Assembly: GCA_022825725.1 (NCBI GenBank)
Contig: JAJDWE010000066.1
Location: forward strand, 1-55,136
DNA: 55,136 bases
From: Gemmatimonadota bacterium
GTDB lineage: Bacteria; Gemmatimonadota; Gemmatimonadetes; Palauibacterales; Palauibacteraceae
Direction of reading: 5' to 3'
Shown: positions 27,559 through 36,155 of the stretch, piece after piece
Layout: the number at the start of each line of letters is the position of its first letter
How positions within the stretch are numbered: the stretch's first letter is position 1
Made by a program: the position numbers and the translations under genes
Notes under the pieces: generated by a model
Database searches by the model: none
Told to the model about the DNA's origin: nothing
The model's input: the letters and a program-made list of their open reading frames with translations, nothing else

Positions 27559-27989
27559 TAGTTGAACAGCGTCCCCACGGCTTCGGGCGGGGCGGAGAAG
27601 TGGAAACGCGGGACCGGCGCCCGGAAGACGGAACCGTCGCGGCGCCGGAAGTGGTAAAACCCCTCCATGTGACCGGTCGGGCCCCGCAGGATGCAGAAAC
27701 TGTTGTACCGGTGCGAATCCCCCGGTCTCAGCACCGGAGACTGCCCGACGACGCCCTCCCCCTCGACCTCGTGATCGCCCGCCACGAGATCGTGGATGAG
27801 CCAGTGGCGCCAGAAGAGTTGCGCCGTCTCGGCTCCCACGTTCTCGATCGTGATGTGGTAGACGAATACATAGCGCCACGCCGCGGGATCCGAATGTTCC
27901 GCCACGTACTCCGGCCGCACGCGGATGGCCATCGCGTCCGGGACGATGGGGGGAATGCCGGCATCGGGGGTGGTCTCGTGAGGGGCCAT
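27558..27989 (-). CDS. apaG: ApaG domain protein
   Basis: The ATG at 27989 gives a 143-residue protein; the upstream extension of the frame looks non-coding. It has the ApaG/FN3-like fold: IRVRPEYVAEHSDP, WRYVFVYHITIENVGAETAQ, LFWRHWLIHD, GVVGQSPVLRPGDSHRYNSF and GHMEGFYHF, which are the usual conserved segments. ApaG is linked to cobalt/magnesium resistance and nucleotide binding but the mechanism is uncertain. It overlaps tenA by one base and is divergent from the aminotransferase gene. Confidence 0.92.
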   Translation of the reverse strand: MAPHETTPDAGIPPIVPDAMAIRVRPEYVAEHSDPAAWRYVFVYHITIENVGAETAQLFWRHWLIHDLVAGDHEVEGEGVVGQSPVLRPGDSHRYNSFCILRGPTGHMEGFYHFRRRDGSVFRAPVPRFHFSAPPEAVGTLFN

Positions 27990-28130
27990 TCGAGCGGAGG
28001 ATACGCCGTCACCGTTGCGCGGGCCACGTCTCGCGCCGCAGAGTATCAGTGCATCGTTTTGTTCGGGCCGCACTCCCGGTTCGCGGACGACGGCCGGGCG
28101 ACAGGAACTTGAGGGAGCATGGAGGAAGCG

Positions 28131-29312
28131 ATGGATTCCCAGCACACGTTCTCACGCCGACACTTCGTGGGCGGCGCCGCCGCGGCCCTGGGCGTTGCGG
28201 GCCTGAACCCGACCGCCGTCATCGGCGCCGGACTCAAGCCTCCCCCGAAGGGCGTCGAGCCGCTCGATCCCTACGATGATCTCGCCAAGCTCTCCTCCAA
28301 CGAGAACCCCTACGGGCCCTCGGAGAAGATGCTGGAGGCGATGAAGGGGGCCTGGAAGTACTCCAACCGCTACGGCTATCCCGACGGCGACATCCTCGAG
28401 AAGATCGCGGAGTCGCATGGGGTCCCGACCGATCACGTGATGATCAACGCGGGCTCCGGCGAGACGCTGCGGGTGGCCGGGCTGGCCTTCCTCCGGCACG
28501 AGGAGAAGGTCGTCGGCGTGTCGCCCACCTACCTCACCGTCTACCGGACCGCCTCCGGGATCGATGCGGACGTGATCGAGCGCCCGCTCCTGCCCGACTA
28601 CACGCAGGACATCGACGACCTCATCGAGGTCACGAACCGCAACTATCGCGATGTGGGCATGGTCTACATCTGCAATCCCAACAACCCCACCGGCGTCATC
28701 GTCCCGGGGGATGACATCCGCCGCCTGCTGGACGGGATTCCGGAAGATGTCCCCGTCCTCATCGACGAGGCGTACCACCACTTCATCGAGGATCCGCGCT
28801 ACGAGACGGCCGTCCCGTACATCAAGGAAGGCCGCAAGGTGCTCGTGACGCGCACCTTCTCGAAGATCTACGGGCTGGCGGGGATGCGCCTCGGCTACGG
28901 GATCGCGCCGCCCGACATGATCGACCAGATGCGGGACTACGCGACGGGCAGCGTGAACGCGCTCGTGAAGTGGGGCGGCGTCGCCGCGCTCGAGGATAAG
29001 GAGTACGAGGCCTGGATCAAGGAGACGTCGAACACGCTTCGGGACCAGACCGCGGACGTCCTCCGTGGGCAGGGGTTCGAGGTGCTCCCGTCGGAGACGA
29101 ACTTCTTCATGGTCCGCACCGGACGTCCCACGTCCGAGGTCAGGGCCGCGTTCCGCGAGCACGATGTCGCCGTGGGCCGGGACTTCCCGCCCATGCTGGA
29201 CTGGCTGCGGGTCTCCGTCGGGACGGAAGACGAGATGAAGCGCTTCATGACGGCGTGGAACGAGATCTTCCCGGACGGCATGACCGCCGCCGACAGCAAC
29301 AGCGGCAACTGA
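28131..29312 (+). CDS. Tat-exported HisC-like PLP aminotransferase
   Basis: The ATG at 28131 has GGAGG five bases upstream and is preferred over ATG 28119. The 393-residue protein starts with a Tat signal (SRRHFVGGAAAALGVAG), then a class I/II aminotransferase fold of the histidinol-phosphate type: KLSSNENPYGPSEKM, INAGSGETLRVAGLAFL, YICNPNNPTGVIVP, VLIDEAYHHFIEDP and the PLP lysine Lys245 in TFSKIYGLAGMRLGY. Exported HisC-like enzymes with Tat signals recur in Gemmatimonadota and related phyla; since HisC itself is cytoplasmic, this one probably has another role in the periplasm. It is followed after 53 bases by the LolA-like gene. Confidence 0.88.
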   Translation: MDSQHTFSRRHFVGGAAAALGVAGLNPTAVIGAGLKPPPKGVEPLDPYDDLAKLSSNENPYGPSEKMLEAMKGAWKYSNRYGYPDGDILEKIAESHGVPTDHVMINAGSGETLRVAGLAFLRHEEKVVGVSPTYLTVYRTASGIDADVIERPLLPDYTQDIDDLIEVTNRNYRDVGMVYICNPNNPTGVIVPGDDIRRLLDGIPEDVPVLIDEAYHHFIEDPRYETAVPYIKEGRKVLVTRTFSKIYGLAGMRLGYGIAPPDMIDQMRDYATGSVNALVKWGGVAALEDKEYEAWIKETSNTLRDQTADVLRGQGFEVLPSETNFFMVRTGRPTSEVRAAFREHDVAVGRDFPPMLDWLRVSVGTEDEMKRFMTAWNEIFPDGMTAADSNSGN

Positions 29313-29365
29313 CGCTCGGCGACTGACGTCGCCGTCTGGCGTCCGTCGAACGAGACTGAACTCAC

Positions 29366-30169
29366 ATGCCAGGAACACGCCAGGGACTCCCTCGGCCGCA
29401 CAGGCGCGTCACGGCGATGTGGCTCGCGCTTGCGGTTATGATCCTGCATCTGACCGTCGCGGCGCCCGCCCGGGCCCAGGTGGACGCGAACGCCATCATC
29501 GATCGGGTGGACCGGCTGATGCGCGGTGATTCCAGCCGGGGCGTCGCGACGATGGAGGTCGTGACCGAGCACTGGGAGCGTCAGATGACGATGGAGATCT
29601 GGTCGCTTGGCACGGACTATTCGCTCGTCCGCCTGCGGGCGCCGCGGAGGGAAGCCGGAACGGCGACTCTCAAGGCCGCCGAGGACATCTGGAACTACCT
29701 CCCGAAGGTTGATCGGACGATCAAGGTTCCTGCCTCGATGATGGGCGGATCGTGGATGGGATCGCACTTCACGAACGACGACCTGGTCAAGGACAGCAGG
29801 CTCGTCGAGGACTACGACATCGAACTCGTGTTCGACGGAGAGGATGCGGACGGCGTGGCCGTCTGGGACTTTCGCCTGACCCCCAAGCCGGAGGTCCCCG
29901 TCGTCTGGGGGCACATCGATTACCGGATCCGGCAGTCCGACGACATGCCGATCCGAGCGGAGTTCTTCGACGAGGACGGCGAGCTGGCCAGAACCATAGA
30001 GCACGGCGACTACGCCGAGTTCGGCGGGCGGATCGTTCCCAGGGTCATGAACATGCACCCGGCGGACAAGCCGGACGAACGCACGACGATCCGCTACGAG
30101 GAGCTTGAGTTCGACATCGACATCGATCCATCCTTCTTCTCGCTCCGGACCCTGCAGCGCGGGAGATAG
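29366..30169 (+). CDS. LolA-like outer-membrane lipoprotein-sorting family protein
   Basis: The 267-residue protein has a signal peptide (MWLALAVMILHLTVAAPARA) and a LolA-like beta half-barrel: NAIIDRVDRLMRGDSSRG, EDIWNYLPKVDRTIKVP, SWMGSHFTNDDLVKDSRLVE and the ending DPSFFSLRTLQRGR. Proteins of this group (outer membrane lipoprotein-sorting-type) are found beside FtsX-type permeases and a LolD-like ATPase, as here: the next three genes follow at 6, 2 and 106 bases. It would carry a lipid or lipophilic molecule across the periplasm. Because the set is upstream of the RiPP genes on the same strand, a link to export of or protection from the RiPP product is possible, but such sets also exist without RiPP genes. 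Confidence 0.85.
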   Translation: MPGTRQGLPRPHRRVTAMWLALAVMILHLTVAAPARAQVDANAIIDRVDRLMRGDSSRGVATMEVVTEHWERQMTMEIWSLGTDYSLVRLRAPRREAGTATLKAAEDIWNYLPKVDRTIKVPASMMGGSWMGSHFTNDDLVKDSRLVEDYDIELVFDGEDADGVAVWDFRLTPKPEVPVVWGHIDYRIRQSDDMPIRAEFFDEDGELARTIEHGDYAEFGGRIVPRVMNMHPADKPDERTTIRYEELEFDIDIDPSFFSLRTLQRGR

Positions 30170-30175
30170 CGACGC

Positions 30176-31432
30176 GTGACGGGCCGGTTGTGGCGAATCG
30201 GGTGGCGCAACCTCGGCCGTAACAGGAAGCGAACGGTCCTCACCGCGCTCGGCCTGGGGGTCGGCTACTTTTCCGTGGTGTTCATGGTCGGATGGGCTGA
30301 GGGGGTCTCGACAGGACTCGTCGAGAACGCCACGTCGCTCGTCAGTGGACAGATCGAGATCCACGACGCCGACTACCGGCCTGAGCGCAGCCTGTACGAG
30401 ACCATCGGCGGCCGCGAGGGTGCCGACGTGGAGGAGATCCTGCGTACCATCGAGGCCGATCCGTCGGTGGTGGCCGCTGCCCCGCGCGTGTACGCGAGCG
30501 GACTCGTGAGTTCCGGCGAAGCGACATCGGCCGGCGTTCTGCTCGGCGTCGACCCCGAGCGCGAGGTGGCGCTGACCCGTTTTCTGGATCCCCTTGCAGC
30601 GGGCCGCCTGCCTGCCACCGGCCGATACGAAGCCGTTGTGGGAGATGAGATGGCGCGGCAGCTCGAGCTGAGCGTCGGGGATGAACTCGTGGTCGTCGCC
30701 TCGGCGGCGGACGGCTCGATGGGCAATGACCTGTACACGGTCACCGGCATCTTCCGGACCGGCCTGCTCGAGTTCGATGCCGGCACCATGGTCATGCCGG
30801 TCGCAGACCTCCAGGAACTCGTGGTCCTCGACCCGGGTCGGGTCCACGAGATCGCGGTGAGCACTGTAGATCCGTCGCAAGCCGACCTGACCGCGACCCG
30901 CCTCGCAGCCGCCCTTGGAGCCCCCGAACGGGCGATGTCGGTCGCGCCATGGACGGAACTCAATCCGGTGCTTGCCCAGTATGTCGCGCTCGCCGATGCG
31001 ACGTACTGGATCTTCATCGTCCTCATTTATTCGGTCGCCAGCTTCGGCATCGCGAACACGACACTGATGGCCACCTTCGAACGCCGCCGCGAGTTCGCCG
31101 TCATGCTGGCCTTGGGTGCATCGCCGCGATCCGTGGTGGGCACGGTGCTGTCCGAGGCGGTCGCGACCGGCGTCATCGGGCTGGGCCTCGGGACCGCCGT
31201 CACGGTGCCGCTGATGGTCTGGTTCTCCACGGCGCCACCCGACCTCGGATGGCTCTACGGAAGTCTCACCGTGGAGGGCGTCCTGCTGACGCCGAGTCTC
31301 CGGGTTGGGACCAACGTGCCGGCATGGATCTGGGCGACGATCGGCCTGATCGTCACGGCACTCGTCTCCGCCCTCTACCCGGCACTCCGGGCGGCGCGGG
31401 TGCCGCCGGCCGACACTCTGTCGGGCGTGTAG
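30176..31432 (+). CDS. FtsX/LolC-type ABC transporter permease (first)
   Basis: The 418-residue protein has four membrane segments, one near the N-terminus (TVLTALGLGVGYFSVVFMVG) and three near the end, separated by a large periplasmic MacB-PCD-like domain. Conserved end segment LVSALYPALRAARVPPADTL is the FtsX/MacB signature. GTG start at 30176, six bases after the LolA-like stop. With the second permease and the ATPase it forms a LolCDE/MacB-like mechanotransmission transporter rather than a substrate-translocating channel. Confidence 0.9.
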   Translation: MTGRLWRIGWRNLGRNRKRTVLTALGLGVGYFSVVFMVGWAEGVSTGLVENATSLVSGQIEIHDADYRPERSLYETIGGREGADVEEILRTIEADPSVVAAAPRVYASGLVSSGEATSAGVLLGVDPEREVALTRFLDPLAAGRLPATGRYEAVVGDEMARQLELSVGDELVVVASAADGSMGNDLYTVTGIFRTGLLEFDAGTMVMPVADLQELVVLDPGRVHEIAVSTVDPSQADLTATRLAAALGAPERAMSVAPWTELNPVLAQYVALADATYWIFIVLIYSVASFGIANTTLMATFERRREFAVMLALGASPRSVVGTVLSEAVATGVIGLGLGTAVTVPLMVWFSTAPPDLGWLYGSLTVEGVLLTPSLRVGTNVPAWIWATIGLIVTALVSALYPALRAARVPPADTLSGV

Positions 31433-31434
31433 CC

Positions 31435-32712
31435 GTGCTCCCGCGCGTCCTGGTCCGGCTCGCCCTCAGGAACCTGCGCCGTTATCTGCGCCGCACGGTG
31501 CTGACCGCCTCGGCGATGATCGTCGGCGGCGCATTCCTGGTCTGGTCGATCACGGTCGACGACGGCAGTCACGAGCAGTGGATCGATTCCGGGGTGCGGA
31601 TGGGGAGCGGACACGTGACCGTGGAGCGGCCCGAGTACCGGCTGCGCCGTCAGGTCGACAACCGGCTGACGGCGGACGTCAGCCGCGCCGCGGAGCAGGC
31701 GCTGGCCTCTCCGGAAATCGCGCCGCACGTCGTGGCCATGTCCGCCAGGCTCAGCATCAACGGTCTTGCGAGTTCGGCGGCCGGTGCGCGCCCGGCGCAG
31801 GTCGTGGTGGTCGACCCCGTCGCCGAAGCGGGTTTCGGCACGATCGACGATGCGGTGATCGAAGGGCGCTACCTCGAGCCCGACGATCGGCTGGCGGCCT
31901 ATGTCGGCGCCGATCTGGCCCGCAGCCTGGGACTCGAGATCGGATCGCGCTTCGTCGTGCAAGCGCAGGGTGCCGATGGCGAGATCACGGGGCAACTGCT
32001 CCACGTGACAGGGATCTTCCGCAGCCGCGTGTCCGCCATCGACCAGGCGACGATCCACATCACGCTCGCGACAGCCGGAGAGTGGCTCGGTTCCGGGAGC
32101 GACGTGACCAACGTCGCGGTCGTCCTGCAGAGCAGTGACAGGATCCGATGGGTCTCCAGCCGCTTGGCGCTGACGCTGGCCGAGCCGGTGGAACGCGGCG
32201 AGGCCCGCGTCGTTGGGTGGCGCGAGGCGAACCCTGTCCTGGCGGCGGGGATCGCGATCGACGAGTTCGGAAATTACGTGATTCAGGGATTCCTGTTCGT
32301 CATCATCGCGTTCGGGATCGTCAACACGGTGCTGATGTCGGTGATGCATCGCCAACGCGAGTTCGGCGTGCTTCAGGCGCAGGGGCTGACGCCGGGTCAG
32401 ACGGGCGCCGTCGTTCTCATCGAAGGCCTCACGCTCTCCGCTGCGAGCGGGCTGGTCGGCGTCGGCCTGGGACTCCTGGGCACCTGGTATTTCTTCGGCG
32501 ACGGGCTCGACACGTCGGTCTTCATGCAGGACATCGACGAGTTGACATTCGCGGGTGCCGCCGTCGACCCTATCATCGTCCCGATCTTCGGGGTGCGGCG
32601 CATCGCTCAGATTGTCGCCTTCATTCTCGGCATTGGCATTCTCGCCTCGGTCTATCCGGCGCTACGCGCCGCCCGGGTCAACGTTGCCGAGGCGATGAAG
32701 TTCGATCGATAG
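31435..32712 (+). CDS. FtsX/LolE-type ABC transporter permease (second)
   Basis: The GTG at 31435 is two bases past the stop of the first permease; open frame further upstream is a shadow. The 425-residue protein has the same four-helix layout with a periplasmic domain, and the closing segment LASVYPALRAARVNVAEAM. The loop NTVLMSVMHRQREFGVLQAQ is the coupling region that contacts the ATPase. It is a paralogue of the upstream permease and would form a heterodimer with it. Confidence 0.9.
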   Translation: MLPRVLVRLALRNLRRYLRRTVLTASAMIVGGAFLVWSITVDDGSHEQWIDSGVRMGSGHVTVERPEYRLRRQVDNRLTADVSRAAEQALASPEIAPHVVAMSARLSINGLASSAAGARPAQVVVVDPVAEAGFGTIDDAVIEGRYLEPDDRLAAYVGADLARSLGLEIGSRFVVQAQGADGEITGQLLHVTGIFRSRVSAIDQATIHITLATAGEWLGSGSDVTNVAVVLQSSDRIRWVSSRLALTLAEPVERGEARVVGWREANPVLAAGIAIDEFGNYVIQGFLFVIIAFGIVNTVLMSVMHRQREFGVLQAQGLTPGQTGAVVLIEGLTLSAASGLVGVGLGLLGTWYFFGDGLDTSVFMQDIDELTFAGAAVDPIIVPIFGVRRIAQIVAFILGIGILASVYPALRAARVNVAEAMKFDR

Positions 32713-32797
32713 CCGCTCTCGTGCCGGCCCCTCGCCGCTCAGCAGGAATCGGCCCCGGCGGCTGGCCGCATGCCGGGCCGGGGACGGCGGATTCTAT

Positions 32798-32812
32798 TCA
32801 CATTCGATGTGA
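32798..32812. promoter_or_regulatory. Perfect inverted repeat overlapping the ATPase ribosome site
   Basis: The sequence TCACAT-TCG-ATGTGA has perfect 6-base arms. Its right arm touches the GAGG Shine-Dalgarno at 32811-32814 of the ATPase gene starting at 32819. It could be an operator or a small hairpin that limits translation. No regulator gene is visible in the window. Confidence 0.3.
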
Positions 32813-32818
32813 GGTGTC

Positions 32819-33520
32819 ATGGCAGTGCGCGATACGGTAGCCGCCCGGACCGACGGCGTCTGGAAGGTCTTCGAGCAGGAAGCCGAATCTGTGCAGGCGG
32901 TCCGCGACGTCAGCCTGGCCATAGAGCGTGGCGAGTTCACCGCGCTCGCGGGGCCTTCGGGCTCCGGCAAGACGACGCTGCTGAATCTGATCGGTGGCCT
33001 CACCCGCCCCACGCAGGGACGGGTCTGGGTCGCCGGGCGCGAGGTGAGCCGCATGTCGAACCAGGAGCTGGCGCGGCTCCGGCTTGAGGAGGTGGGCTTC
33101 GTCTTCCAGGCCTATAACCTGCTTCCCGTGCTCACGGCGTTGGAGAATGCGGAATTCCCGATGCTCCTCCAGGGCGTGCCGGCGGAGGAGCGTCAGGCGC
33201 GGGTCCGCGGACTTTTTGCTCGGACGGGAATGGAAGGACTTGAAGACCGGCGCCCGGGCAAGCTTTCCGGCGGCCAGCAGCAGCGGGTCGCCGTCGTGCG
33301 TGCGGTGGCCAGCCGCCCGGCCTTGGTGCTCGCGGACGAGCCGACGGCGAACCTCGACTCGGTCACCAGCGAAGCGCTCCTCGATGTCATGGGCGAGCTG
33401 AATCACGACCTCGGCGTGACCTTCGTCTTCGCCACCCACGACAGCCGCGTCATGGAGCGGTCTCGGCGTCTGGTCCGCATGGTCGACGGCACGGTGCGTG
33501 ACGACGAGCGTCGATCCTAG
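32819..33520 (+). CDS. LolD/MacB-type ABC transporter ATP-binding protein
   Basis: The 233-residue ATPase has Walker [10 protein letters not shown], the Q-loop [20 protein letters not shown] typical of LolD/MacB, signature [14 protein letters not shown] and Walker [14 protein letters not shown]. It energises the two FtsX-type permeases. The 106-base gap before it carries an inverted repeat near its ribosome site, so its expression may be tuned apart from the permeases. The gene is followed 44 bases later by the unrecognised protein at 33565, linking the transporter set to the RiPP genes. Confidence 0.92.
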   Translation: MAVRDTVAARTDGVWKVFEQEAESVQAVRDVSLAIERGEFTALAGPSGSGKTTLLNLIGGLTRPTQGRVWVAGREVSRMSNQELARLRLEEVGFVFQAYNLLPVLTALENAEFPMLLQGVPAEERQARVRGLFARTGMEGLEDRRPGKLSGGQQQRVAVVRAVASRPALVLADEPTANLDSVTSEALLDVMGELNHDLGVTFVFATHDSRVMERSRRLVRMVDGTVRDDERRS

Positions 33521-33564
33521 AACCTGTCTGAACACCGCACCGGTCATCGCTTGAGGCGCGAGCA

Positions 33565-34680
33565 ATGGACATCCACGAGGCGATAGCGATCAGCCAGGAG
33601 CGGCTGGCGGGCGAAGGCGCCACCATGCATGACCTGCTCGGGCACCTGCGAGACAGAATCTCTCCCGTTCTGATCGGGGAGCAGGAGTGGGAACACCTGC
33701 TGGCACGGGCGGGGACCCTGCCGATCACCATGGGTGCCCAGCCGTTCGGTTTCGAGCTGCCGTTGCACGACAGTCGGCCGCGGGCGGATTTCGGAGTCTC
33801 GCTGGCGAGCGGCAACCGCTCGGGCGCGTTTTTCGAAGAGAAGGCGCGACGCGATCCGGCGGATCGCACGGCAGCGGCGGTCCGTCGCCTGTTTCGCAGC
33901 ATGGAGGCCGCGGACTCGCCCCTGCGCGCGATTGTCGGCCGCAAGTTGATGCTGGAATACGACATCGGGTCGGGCGGCGATGGCGACCCGCAGCCGGGGA
34001 TGTTCCTGCGGCCCAACGAACGGATGATCTTCGGCGGCGCCGGGCAGCAGCACGACGTCGGTGTCGTGGTCGACGGACTCGTGGCCTGTCACGGCCTGGA
34101 ACCGAGCGCCGCAGAGCGGAGCAACGCCGAGCGGGTGTACCTGGCGCAACCGGAAGACACTCGCCTCGACTCGTTCGGCCTGTTTCCGTCGCGCGCACGC
34201 ACGATCCGCCTGGCGATCATGGGCTTTGCCGGGCAGCGGGATGTCCGGTCCTTCCTCGAGGGAATTGCCTGGCCCGGGAACATCGCGACCGTGGAGACGG
34301 TGCTTGCACGCTTCGGCGAGCGCACGCACGTCGTCAGGACCGGTGTGAACGTCGACGTGCAGGCGGCTGGCATCGGTCCGACGCTCGGCTTGACGCCCAT
34401 AGTCAAGCAGAGATATGCGGCTGCTTCCCGGGTCTGGATCGATGGCCTGACGGATTGGCAGCCGGTGCTGGAGGCCCTGCGACACGAGGACCGTGTAGTG
34501 CCGGAGAAAGTCGCGGCGCTGGCCGGCTGGGTCTCGCAACCGACCATTCTGTTCGGCAGAACCGGGCGGTTCGTACTCTTGCGCGGAATTCACCACATTA
34601 AGCTGGTCATCGCCGGAGATCGGGTTGAACAGATCAAGGCCTATGTCTACATGGTGCTTTCGGGTGCCATCGCGCCCTGA
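33565..34680 (+). CDS. Unrecognised 371-residue protein of the RiPP locus
   Basis: I do not recognise this family. The protein is soluble, with no signal peptide or membrane helix. A helical N-terminal part (about residues 1-60) is followed by a compact alternating alpha/beta region. Distinctive segments are FGFELPLHDSRPRADFGVSL, MFLRPNERMIFGGAGQQHDV, IGPTLGLTPIVKQRY and the end GIHHIKLVIAGDRVEQIKAY. The last piece, a beta strand with HIKL followed by a Lys-Ala-Tyr strand, has a faint likeness to the closing strands of some barrel-type transferases, but this is too weak for a call. It lies between the ATPase gene and the halogenase-like gene on the same strand, in a position usual for a tailoring or substrate-supply enzyme. 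Confidence 0.7.
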   Translation: MDIHEAIAISQERLAGEGATMHDLLGHLRDRISPVLIGEQEWEHLLARAGTLPITMGAQPFGFELPLHDSRPRADFGVSLASGNRSGAFFEEKARRDPADRTAAAVRRLFRSMEAADSPLRAIVGRKLMLEYDIGSGGDGDPQPGMFLRPNERMIFGGAGQQHDVGVVVDGLVACHGLEPSAAERSNAERVYLAQPEDTRLDSFGLFPSRARTIRLAIMGFAGQRDVRSFLEGIAWPGNIATVETVLARFGERTHVVRTGVNVDVQAAGIGPTLGLTPIVKQRYAAASRVWIDGLTDWQPVLEALRHEDRVVPEKVAALAGWVSQPTILFGRTGRFVLLRGIHHIKLVIAGDRVEQIKAYVYMVLSGAIAP

Positions 34681-34773
34681 TGTCAGCCTCGCGCGCGGGC
34701 TTGCGGGTGACGCGGGTGGGGCCGGGACAGGGCGCGCCGCGTTCGCCGCGCGCCGTCGCGTTCAGGGGACGGC

Positions 34774-36105
34774 GTGCCCGGGGAGGTCGCCACGGTGAAG
34801 GAACTCGGCAGCACGTCGTGCAGGAAGATTGCAGTCATCGGACGCGGCACCGCGGGCGCGCTGGCCGCCGCCAGCGTATCGCGGTTGCACCCGGAGCGCG
34901 ATCATGAGCTGCACCACATCTACGATTCACGCATTCCGATCATCGGCGTGGGCGAAGGAAGTTGGCCCGGTCTTGTCCGCGACCTGCAGCAACTGTCGCA
35001 GTTGCCCCACGAGACGGTTCAGCAACGCCTGAACGGCACGCGCAAGTTCGGCAACCGCTTCGAGGGCTGGGGTCGACGCCGGCAGGATTTTACGCACTAC
35101 TTCACGCCGCAACAGGTGGCCTACGCCTACCACCTGTCGGCCGACCTGATGGCGGACCTGTTGTGCGCGAGTACGCAGGCCCGCCACATCGACGCGAAGG
35201 TGACCGCGATCAGGAGGGTGGACGGAGGCGCGCAGCTGGAGTTCGAGGGCCGTGAGTCCGAGCGGTACGACCTGGTCTTCGATGCCCGCGGCTACCCGCG
35301 GCAACTGGACCCCGAGGAGCACATCGACATTTCCTTCATCCCCACGAACTGCGCCGTCATTCGCCGCGGCCCCCCGGTCATCGAGGCGCCGCCGGACGCG
35401 CCGGTCCGGGAACCTACGTATACCCGTGCGGTGGCGCGTCCGCACGGATGGGTGTTCGTCATTCCGCTGACCGTGCACACATCCTACGGCTATGTCTTCA
35501 ACAGGGACGTGTCCGATCTCGAGGCGGTCGAGGCGGACTTCGACGAGCTCCTTGCGGAGGAGGGTGTGTCGAATTTCGAGCAACGCGCCGTCATTCCGTT
35601 TCCTAATTTCGTCCACCGCCGGATCTATGATGGGGCGGTGGTCCGCGTCGGGAATGCCGCCGCCTTCATGGAGCCGCTCGAAGCGACCGCCATCAGGCTG
35701 GCGCAACTGCAGGTCGCGCTGGTCCTGCGGATGCGGTTCCACCGGCCGGCGGAATATGTGCAGGGCGACGCGCCGGTCATCAACCGCTCTCTGGTCACCG
35801 ATGCGCTCGCAGCGGGCCTGTTCGTCGGTTGGCACTACTGCTCGGGTTCGAAGTACGACAGTGCGTTCTGGCGCCACGCCCGCGACCGCGTGTGGCCGAA
35901 CTACCGCGAGGCCGCCGATCCCCTGGTCGCGGACTGTTCCGCCTTGAGAAAGTTCGACGAGATGATCGAACTGGTCGACGCGCAGATCCCGGATCCGGCG
36001 GACTGGGATCGGCAGTGCGCGTTCTTTCCCATGAGCAGCTTCGCGCAGATCGCCCACGGTCTGGGCGCGCCATTGTGGGGGAAGCGCGACTCTCAGCCGA
36101 CGTAG
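34774..36105 (+). CDS. Tryptophan-halogenase-like FAD-dependent protein
   Basis: The 443-residue protein has the FAD-binding GxGxxG-type motif as GRGTAG (residues 23-28), the halogenase segment IIGVGEGSWP, and Lys91 in TRKFGNRFEGW, which aligns with the catalytic lysine of PrnA-type halogenases. Glu303 in FMEPLEATAI aligns with the catalytic glutamate of the PLEST motif. The WxWxIP motif that blocks monooxygenation in halogenases is only partly kept as GWVFVIP. GTG start at 34774; a second GTG at 34792 is possible. A reduced flavin partner is not seen nearby. The core peptide has exactly one Trp, a natural target for chlorination or bromination, although oxidation is also possible because of the altered WxWxIP motif. 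Confidence 0.82.
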   Translation: MPGEVATVKELGSTSCRKIAVIGRGTAGALAAASVSRLHPERDHELHHIYDSRIPIIGVGEGSWPGLVRDLQQLSQLPHETVQQRLNGTRKFGNRFEGWGRRRQDFTHYFTPQQVAYAYHLSADLMADLLCASTQARHIDAKVTAIRRVDGGAQLEFEGRESERYDLVFDARGYPRQLDPEEHIDISFIPTNCAVIRRGPPVIEAPPDAPVREPTYTRAVARPHGWVFVIPLTVHTSYGYVFNRDVSDLEAVEADFDELLAEEGVSNFEQRAVIPFPNFVHRRIYDGAVVRVGNAAAFMEPLEATAIRLAQLQVALVLRMRFHRPAEYVQGDAPVINRSLVTDALAAGLFVGWHYCSGSKYDSAFWRHARDRVWPNYREAADPLVADCSALRKFDEMIELVDAQIPDPADWDRQCAFFPMSSFAQIAHGLGAPLWGKRDSQPT

Positions 36106-36155
36106 CAGGCCGACGTAGCCGGCCGGCGGCCGACGCGGTCAGGCGCCCGGCGCGC

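Noticed and set aside
36096..36155. Repeated GCCGACGTAG and CCGGCCGG in the gap between the halogenase and barrel genes as a terminator or att site
   Set aside because: The repeats give no clear stem of useful length and no T run, and nothing else marks an attachment site.
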